Positions 58,240 through 64,000 of a stretch of 64,000 nt of DNA are shown here, piece by piece; the stretch's first letter is position 1; the number at the start of each line of letters is the position of its first letter. Where the stretch lies: positions 5,137,501 to 5,201,500 of the forward strand of contig CM053143.1 of assembly GCA_028571685.1 (NCBI GenBank), written 5' to 3'. The notes beneath the pieces were generated by a model, which saw nothing but the letters and a program-made list of their open reading frames with translations, was not told the origin of the DNA and made no database searches. The DNA comes from Heterohyrax brucei (taxonomy: Eukaryota > Chordata > Mammalia > Hyracoidea > Procaviidae). Made by a program: the position numbers and the translations under genes.

Positions 58240-58985
58240 CAATGGGAAGCACTCATTCATCTATGCCAAGAAGCTTGCAAGACAGCTATTTCGGCAACAA
58301 ACCAGAAGAGATTCATATTTATGCCTCTTCCAATGATATTTATGCCTCTTCCAATGAAAGGCAATCTAAGAGTGTGGAAATTATCAAACAATATCAGTGA
58401 TCTCTCACATAAGTGATATTTTGCTGAAGATCATTCAAAACTAGTCACAGCAATGCATTGGCAGAACTGCCAGGAATTTAAGCCGAGTTCAGGAAACAAC
58501 ATGCAACTAGGGAGACCACTGTTGATGTCAGATGAATGTTGGCTGAAAGCAAAGAATACCAAAAAGATGTTTACGTGTGTTTTTATTGACTATGCAAAGG
58601 CATTTAACTATGTGGATTATAACAAATTATGGATAGCATTACTAAGAATGAGAATTCTAGAACAGTTAATAGTGCTCATGCAGAATCTATATAAACCAAG
58701 AGGCAGCCATTCAAACAGAACAAGTGGATACTGCACAGTTTAAGTTCACGAAAGGTGTGTGTCAGGATTGTCCTTTCACTACATTTACACAATCTGTATG
58801 CTGAGCAAATAATCTGAGAAGTTAAACTATATGAAGGACTCAGCATCAGAACTGGAGGAAGATTGATTAACAACTTGTGATATGCAGATGATGCAACCTT
58901 GCTTGCTGAAAGCATAAAGGAGTTGGAACACTGGTGAAGATCAAAAATCAAAATTTTGCAGGAGTGTGTACCCAGTCTGTAAAGA
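58240..58985 (+). mobile_element. RTE/BovB-type LINE fragment, RT domain
   Basis: It includes CATTCATCTATGCCAAGAAG, ATTTTGCTGAAGATCATTC and a motif A text VFIDYAKAFNYVDYNKLW (58588-58641), in which the usual Asp after AKAF is Asn. A YADDAT catalytic box is intact in one reading (about 58879-58896) but follows a stop. Frames at 58135-58416 and 58453-58743 are RT pieces. It ends near 58985. A 21-bp tandem duplication at 58316-58357 adds seven in-frame codons. Confidence 0.87.
58316..58357 (+). repeat. 21-bp tandem duplication inside the RTE fragment
   Basis: Two identical 21-bp units (58316-58336 and 58337-58357), core ATGCCTCTTCCAATGA. In the RT frame this repeats the peptide IFMPLPM, so the change is in frame. 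Confidence 0.92.
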
Positions 58986-59194
58986 AAAATAACTGCAACG
59001 CAATTCATATAATTGAAAACCTCAGGCAAGCAAAAGGAAAGAATCTAAAAGAAAATAGAATATGAATCCAGAAGCTAGAAACAGCAGCACAAAGGAAAGG
59101 CAAATAAAGGCCATCTCACTTAGTGAACATGATTTTTTAAAATAACAAACAGAATCCAGGAGGGCATTAACATAATAACACAGCCCAACAAATG
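58986..59194. other. No gene seen; A-rich unassigned sequence
   Basis: Short stretch with no supported feature. Confidence 0.4.
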
Positions 59195-59770
59195 TTGTCT
59201 ATTCTAAGAATTCAAAGATGATTAAATGTTAGCATGCCTATTTATATAATTTAAAATATTAATAAATTAAAAAAGAAAAAAATCACATAATAATTTTCAA
59301 AGATACTGAAAGGGACTTTAAGAGAAAGCCAACATAATAATGAATTCTCAGTAATATAGGAACAGGTGGATGGTTTATTTACTTGTACAAGTCAATTAAG
59401 AATAAGACAAAATTCTCCTTTAGTATTGTAATTAGCATTGTTCCAAATGCACTAGTCAATGTAACTGGATCAAATAAAGAAGAAATATGAAATTTAAAAA
59501 TAAGGAAACTTTACATTGTTATTGTATTTATAATACATTATTTTTTCAAGGGGAAAAGAATAAGATAATAAAAAAATTGTAAATTTTAAGAGATTTGAAT
59601 AAGGTTGTATGCTAAATTTAATGAAGTTAATTATGGTAATGATCAAGTGTATTACCATAATCCCTTTGAAACAAAATAAAATGCCTGGGTATAAGCTTAT
59701 GAAGCATACAAGATATACATTAAAAATAATTCAAATGAAATTAAAAAGTATTTGAACAACTATAAATGCA
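59195..59770 (+). mobile_element. Very old L1 ORF2 fragment (RT region)
   Basis: AATATTAATAAATTAAAAAAG, AATCACATAATAATTTTCAA and later ATGCCTGGGTATAAGCTTAT align in order with the L1 RT region (compare INKLKKKNHIIIFKDTERDF-like text). The copy is strongly decayed, with no frame. Confidence 0.6.
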
Positions 59771-59814
59771 TTACTTCTTTATGTTTTTACTTCTTACATA
59801 TATATAATGTATTT

Positions 59815-60081
59815 TATTTTTGTTATTGTTGTCAAAAACACACAAAACAGAATGTACCCCAATTCAACAGTTTCTACGTGCATAAACCAGTGATAATCAT
59901 TATATTCTTCAGGTCGTGTAACCATGTTCACCCTCCTTTCTCAAGTTTTTCCTCCCTCATTAATACAATCTCATTGCCCTCTAAGGTTCCTATCTAATTT
60001 TTCAAGTTGCTACTATGAATTAGATCCCATATTGATAGATCTTAAAAGAGCTCAATATTCAAGGCAGACATTCTTTACCAG
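59815..60081 (-). mobile_element. Old L1 3'UTR fragment, minus strand
   Basis: The sequence from TTTTTGTTATTGTTGTCAAA through CCCCAATTCAACAGTTTCTA and GTGTAACCATGTTCACCC to AGGCAGACATTCTTTACC is the reverse of an old mammalian L1 3' end. It resembles 62380-62460 in its first part. Confidence 0.6.
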
Positions 60082-60190
60082 TGGCTCTCACACTGGGAAA
60101 ATACAAACTGCTTCACCTATGACAGGAAACAATAAGAAGGTAAGGTCATCAGACCAACTAGTAAGAAGGAATGAGTTAAAATTTTAATGA
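60082..60190 (+). repeat. 109-bp direct repeat, copy 1
   Basis: This begins TGGCTCTCACACTGGGAAAA and ends TTAAAATTTTAATGA. A second copy lies at 61242-61350 with four mismatches by eye (about 96% identity). It is not part of any repeat family I recognise. Copy 1 follows the old L1 fragment directly. Confidence 0.9.
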
Positions 60191-60934
60191 GCATTTTTTT
60201 GTTTCCTTTCTTCTTTTTTTTATTATGCTTTAGATGAGGGTTCACAGATGAAATATTTTTCTCATTAAACAAACAATGCACATATGGTTTGTCACACTGA
60301 TTGCCAACTCACAATGTGTTAACACTCTCTCCTTCCCAATTTTCAGTTTCAAATTATCAACTTTCTTATCCTCTCTTGTCTTCCAGTTCTTGCCCCTGGA
60401 TGTTTGCCCAATTAGTCTTGTTGGGATAGTTTTGGTGTAAGGTTTAAAGCTGATAGGTATCTCAGGGCAGTAGTTTCCGGGATTCATCCAGCTTCCATGG
60501 CTCCAGAAAGTCTGGAGTTCATGAGAATTTAAAATTCTGTTCAGTGCATTTCCTCTTTTGATCAGGATTCTTCCACGTAATCGATGAAAATGTTCCATAA
60601 TGGTAGCCAGGCATCATGCAGTTCTAGTTTCACTGCAAAAGGAGCAATTGCTTATGGGGGAAATTATGTGTATCTTTTATTTCATCCTCTTATTCCTGCC
60701 TCTCCTTCTTCCTCTGTTGCTTCAGGAGAATATAGACCAATTCCCGTGCCTTCGACTCTCTTAATGGCTAGAAAAAGTCCACATCATAAAAATGTTAAGT
60801 CTCTGCAGTCAACCGTGAATTTTACAAAATTACAATAAAAATCACAATAGTAACTTACGTTTTAGAATTAAATACACTGATGTTAAATTTCATATTAAAG
60901 TTTTTTAAATGTTTCTACACCTAACAAGCCCTTG
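60191..60934. other. No gene seen; unassigned sequence
   Basis: Lies between the two copies of the 109-bp repeat. Open frames 60242-60598 (minus) and 60584-60838 (plus) show no motif. Confidence 0.45.
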
Positions 60935-61126
60935 CATAATAGCTAAAGCACGCAGTTGTTAACAAAATGTTTGGCAATCTGAATCTACCAGTCACTTCTT
61001 GGGAGCAAAAACCTGGTGATTTGCTCCCATAAAGATCATAGCCTAGGAAATTCTATGAGGAAGATACACGTTATCCTATACGGTCATTATGAATTGGATT
61101 CAACTTGACATAACACAACACAACAC
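60935..61126 (+). mobile_element. AfroSINE, degraded, with RTE-like tail
   Basis: AGCTAAAGCACGCAGTTGTT, GGCAATCTGAATCTACCAG, ATAAAGATCATAGCCTAGGA and TCATTATGAATTGGATTCAA follow the SINE plan. The tail is GACATAACACAACACAACAC, an RTE-like CTAACAACAAC type, rather than the GGGTTTGGTTT type. Confidence 0.8.
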
Positions 61127-61241
61127 TTACATCTAGAATGTAGAATGCTATGTAGTTGTTCTCACTCTAAGAACCAGATAAACTACACCAAAGAGCTGAA
61201 GTTCCAAGGTCAAAAAGTAACCTGGAAATCCAGTGAGGAGC

Positions 61242-61350
61242 TGGCTCTCAGACTGGGAAAATACAAACTACTTCACCTATGACAGGAAACAATAAGAAGG
61301 TAAGGTCATCAGACCAACCAGTAAAAAGGAATGAGTTAAAATTTTAATGA
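61242..61350 (+). repeat. 109-bp direct repeat, copy 2
   Basis: Near-identical to 60082-60190. It ends exactly where an L1 3'UTR fragment begins (61351). The distance between copies is 1160 bp. Confidence 0.9.
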
Positions 61351-61860
61351 ATAGCTAAAAACGGAGTACAGTAGCCATCCACAACCAAAGACAGACTGGA
61401 CAGGGAACACAGTGTAGAGTGCCCGCCGCAGCACGTGAAAACGGGGTGTAAATAGAACTTCATTAAAAGAGCAGACGTCATGCTCCAACAACTTGGAGGG
61501 GCCCTGAGAGCATGGCCCCTGGACTGGCTGCTAGCCCTGAGCTGAAACCAGCACTGAAGCCAACACTTCAGACACAGATGTACCGGACTGTGGAATACAG
61601 AGTGGCACAGGTGGTATATGTACTTCATGGTTCAGTACAGATATGAGGCTGCCCAACTGGTTTCTATTCAGCAGGGGAAGGATAGAGAGGAGGGGAAGAG
61701 TATTGGCTGTGGATACTGAAGCAAAGGATAGAAAGGAAGAGTGTGCTGTCACATGGTGAGGAGAGCAGATAGAGCTGCATAGAGGCAGGTGCTCAGGATT
61801 TCATATGGCAAATTGACTTGGATTGCAAACTTTCAGCTAAACACAAATAAAAAATTTTAA
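61351..61860 (+). mobile_element. Older 5'-truncated L1 3' end
   Basis: CCATCCACAACCAAAGACAG, GGCCCTGAGAGCATGGCCCC and TTGCAAACTTTCAGCTAAAC follow the L1 3'UTR order but are more diverged than those of copies A, B, E and F. It ends in an AAATAAAAAATTTT tail. Confidence 0.8.
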
Positions 61861-62220
61861 GAAACAGCCTGAGTACGGGCTAACATACAGTATAAATCTA
61901 CCAGTAACCTCAGACACATTGCATTCATTCACAAGCTGTTTTCCACAGGCTTCTGATGGGTGCTGGAGAAAGACTGAGAACAGGGAATGAAAGTGAAAAG
62001 ACTCTGCCTTGCTGGTACAGAAAGAAGGGATTGGCATTCACTGAGAAAAAGGTTAAAAAAAAACATCTTTGCCTGCTCCCTTGTTTTACAAAGAGCAAAC
62101 ACCTATGGGGAGAATATTCAGCCTGGTAACTGGAGCACACAAGTAAAATCAATGAGAATTCCTTCAGCGTGGTTAATACCAGGAAATTTGGCTGGACAAA
62201 GACAGTATCAGTGACATGCA
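61861..62220. other. No gene seen; unassigned sequence
   Basis: Overlapping frames on both strands at 61837-62221 have no recognisable content. Confidence 0.4.
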
Positions 62221-62227
62221 TATACTT

Positions 62228-62368
62228 AGTTCCCTTTGAGTTAATTCTAACTCATGGTATGTTAGAGTATAATTGCATTCCATAGGGTTTGGGGATTTTT
62301 GGTTTGTTTGCTTCTGGTTTTCATTTTCTGTTTTTCTTATTATTATTTCCAGTGTAGCCAAGTGCCGT
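62228..62368 (-). repeat. AfroSINE fragment and isolated SINE-tail piece
   Basis: 62228-62300 (TTAGTTCCCTTTGAGTTAAT, TCTAACTCATGG, TGCATTCCATAGGGTTTGGG) is a reverse SINE 3' half. About 55 bp further on, AGCCAAGTGCCGT (62356-62368) is a lone SINE-tail core of the same type as the mini insertions. The latter is too short to claim as a separate insertion. Confidence 0.55.
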
Positions 62369-62371
62369 ACG

Positions 62372-62903
62372 TACATATTAACCAATTCAACATTTTTCTC
62401 AGGTACAACTCAGTAATACCATTATATTGTGCAATCACCACCAATATCTGTTTATAAATTTTCCATCACCATAAACAGAAACTCAGGGCTTCCTAAATAA
62501 TGATTTCCTCTTGCCCCTGGTAACCACCATTGAACTATGGTCTCTGTACATTTGCTCTTCTAGGTATTTCATATTAATGAGATCATACAGTGTTTGTCCT
62601 TTTGTGATTGTCTTACTTCATTCATAATTGTTTTTAAGGTTCATTCACATGATAGTATATATCAGGATTTCATTTCTCTTTGTGGCTGAGTAACATTCTA
62701 TTATTGGATTCACTGATGATCGTTTGGGTTATTTTCACATTTTGACTACTGTGAATAATGCTATAACTGACATTGCTGTGCATCTGTCTGTTTACATCAT
62801 TGCTTTCTAGTTTCTTGCATGTACAGCTAAGAGTGGAATTTCTGGACCACATGGTAGCTCTATGTTAAACTTTTTGAGGAACTGTTAAACTGTTTTCCAC
62901 AGT
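62372..62903 (-). mobile_element. Old L1 3' end, minus strand
   Basis: TTCATTCACATGATAGTATA, TCATTTCTCTTTGTGGCTGA, TGAATAATGCTATAACTGAC and TAAGAGTGGAATTTCTGGAC are the reverse of the ORF2 C-terminus and 3'UTR of an old mammalian L1 family. The same order occurs widely in mammals. It stops at TTTTCCACAG. Confidence 0.8.
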
Positions 62904-62904
62904 T

Positions 62905-62972
62905 GGTAAGTTCAAACCAGCAACTTGCGGTTAATAGCCAAGCATTAATCATTGCACCAACAAGGCTACCTA
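62905..62972 (-). mobile_element. AfroSINE 5' half fragment
   Basis: AAGTTCAAACCAGCAACTTG, GCGGTTAATAGCCAAG and TTGCACCAACAAGGCTACC correspond to the B-box and head part of a reverse SINE. Confidence 0.65.
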
Positions 62973-62974
62973 TT

Positions 62975-64000
62975 AGGGGAGAAGATCATCCTAGATCACT
63001 GAGCTAAGATTCCACCCTAAGAAACTAGAAAAGACCAAATTAAAACCAAAGTCACAGAAGGAATGAAATAATAAAATGCAGAACCTAAATCAACAAATTG
63101 AAAAAAATTCAATGGAACCAAAAGATTTTTTTCAAAAAAATCAGTAAAATACATATATCTCCTTCCATTTAGTGAAGAAAAAGAAGAAAGAATAAACAGT
63201 AATCAAATTCTACTTGTATTGAAGTGAAACGATGTTATGTTACTTGACATTGAGGCACACCACATAGGCATAAAATAAAAAACTATGATATTAATACAGA
63301 TAAGTTATCTGGTTTAAAAAAGCAGAGCCTTAAAAAACATCCTAAGTGGATTGGCCAATATGGTTTGAAAATGAAACCACAGAGTAATGACCACAGAATA
63401 TGGTATCCGACAGATAGTTTGAAGAAATCTTGAACATTACAGAGAAAAAAAATAATTACTATTTTTTCAGTCTTACATCTTGCAAAGTGAAATATTGTGT
63501 TAAGTGTATGAAAATTGAAAATATCATGCTCCTAAGTTAGTAAAAAGTAGAAGAAATAAGAAATCTCACTTCGATACAAGTAGAGTATAAGATGAAATAT
63601 CAATGGATATGTTGTTGTTAGGCGCTGTCAAGTTGCAACCTTATAGATCAGAGTAGAGCTACCCCATAGAGTTTCCGAAGAGCTGCTCGTGGATTTGAAC
63701 TGCAGATCTCTGGGTTAGCAGCCATAGCACTTCACCACTGTGCTACCAGGGTCTCCCAATGGATATGACTACATCAAAATTGAGAATATTTATTTTACAA
63801 AGAAGATTTGAGAGAATCATTTAGGAAAACATTGGGTGAAAACTAACTAACAAAAGGATGGTACCTAAAATATAAGACGTTTTCACAAATTTTAAAAATA
63901 CTTGGATTTGAAATTCAAAGAAATAGACAATACATATGAATAAAAAAGGAAGCCTGATAGGTTAAAAATCGTATGGAAATATTAGTGTCACTTGACACCC
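62975..64000 (+). mobile_element. Old L1 ORF2 fragments, running off the window
   Basis: 63050-63190 matches the ORF2 linker before the RT (AGAAGGAATGAAATAATAAA, CAATGGAACCAAAAGATTTT). 63580-63611 and 63757-64000 match the region after the RT (GACTACATCAAAATTGAGAA, GAAAACATTGGGTGAAAAC). Sequence between them is too decayed to align by eye. A SINE interrupts it at 63612-63756. Confidence 0.65.
63612..63756 (-). mobile_element. AfroSINE with perfect 11-bp TSD and RTE-like tail
   Basis: It starts TTGTTGTTAGGCGCTGTCAA and ends TGCTACCAGGGTCTCC on the plus strand. CAATGGATATG flanks it exactly at 63601-63611 and 63757-63767. Its terminal TTGTTGTTAGG is the reverse of CCTAACAACAA, the RTE 3' tail type. 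B-box text GATTTGAACTGC (reverse sense) lies at about 63692-63703. Good evidence for a SINE moved by the RTE machinery. Confidence 0.95.

Noticed and set aside
60242..60598. 118-codon minus-strand open frame
   Set aside because: No motif or splice context. It lies in unassigned sequence between the two copies of a direct repeat, so a gene is not supported.
60082..61350. The 109-bp repeat as a target-site duplication of one insertion
   Set aside because: TSDs of known retroelements are far shorter, and the DNA between the copies has no single-element structure or poly-A at the edge.

Overview
The window is mammalian intergenic DNA, and the lineage is almost certainly Afrotheria. The main evidence is four repeat families found together. 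(1) An L1 LINE lineage whose 5' end reads GGGGCRGAGTCAAGATGGC and whose long 3'UTR carries a recurring GTCTTAAAAGCT block. (2) A tRNA-derived SINE of the AfroSINE type, with a GGAAACCCTGGTGGC-like head and a GAGTCGGAATCGACTCGACGGCA-like 3' end (given here as a pattern). (3) An RTE/BovB-class LINE whose 3' end resembles that of the SINE. (4) MaLR-type LTRs ending in TCCATGACA. The species cannot be fixed by eye: elephant, manatee, hyrax and aardvark all remain possible. I found no host protein-coding gene, exon series, tRNA, rRNA, CRISPR array or bacterial-type feature. Every longer open frame I could place is a decayed piece of a retroelement or its antisense shadow.

Layout. 1-9330: one old L1 (copy A), from the ORF1 start to its tail, interrupted by two younger 5'-truncated L1s (1037-2716 and 4012-5608). 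9331-16555: mostly unassigned AT-rich sequence with one solo MaLR-like LTR and three degraded SINEs. 16556-26738: an older L1 (copy C) split by a complete 7.2 kb L1 (copy B, 17571-24758). 26739-31412: an ancient L1 in inverted orientation. 31413-32965: the 3' end of another ancient L1. 32966-33458: an RTE fragment. 33461-52365: a multilevel nest. Host L1 copy E contains a solo LTR, a complete L1 (copy F, 35732-42837), a two-LTR MaLR provirus (44625-46664), a displaced 3'UTR block, an inverted L1 5' fragment and a young L1 3' end that may carry a 3' transduction. 52368-64000: small L1, RTE, LTR and SINE pieces separated by unassigned sequence.

How the pieces relate. Two 3'UTR types give a relative chronology. 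Copies A, B, E and F end in a TTTCACTTAATCACAA-like tail and act as hosts. The truncated copies that land inside them, and those scattered elsewhere, often end in a TTTCACTCAGTCATA-like tail and are younger. Target-site duplications (TSDs) support several insertions directly: 20 bp around 1037-2716, 12 bp around copy F, 11 bp around the SINE at 63612-63756, and 11 bp around a 29-bp insertion at 40402-40430.

The most unusual signal is a set of very short (about 20-47 bp) insertions made only of the AfroSINE/RTE 3' tail, ending in AAGTGCCGTC (or its complement followed by TTGGCTTGGC). They recur inside otherwise alignable L1 sequence, and three have clear TSDs. All calls were made by reading and comparing copies within the window plus recalled family knowledge. 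No alignment or database search was run.
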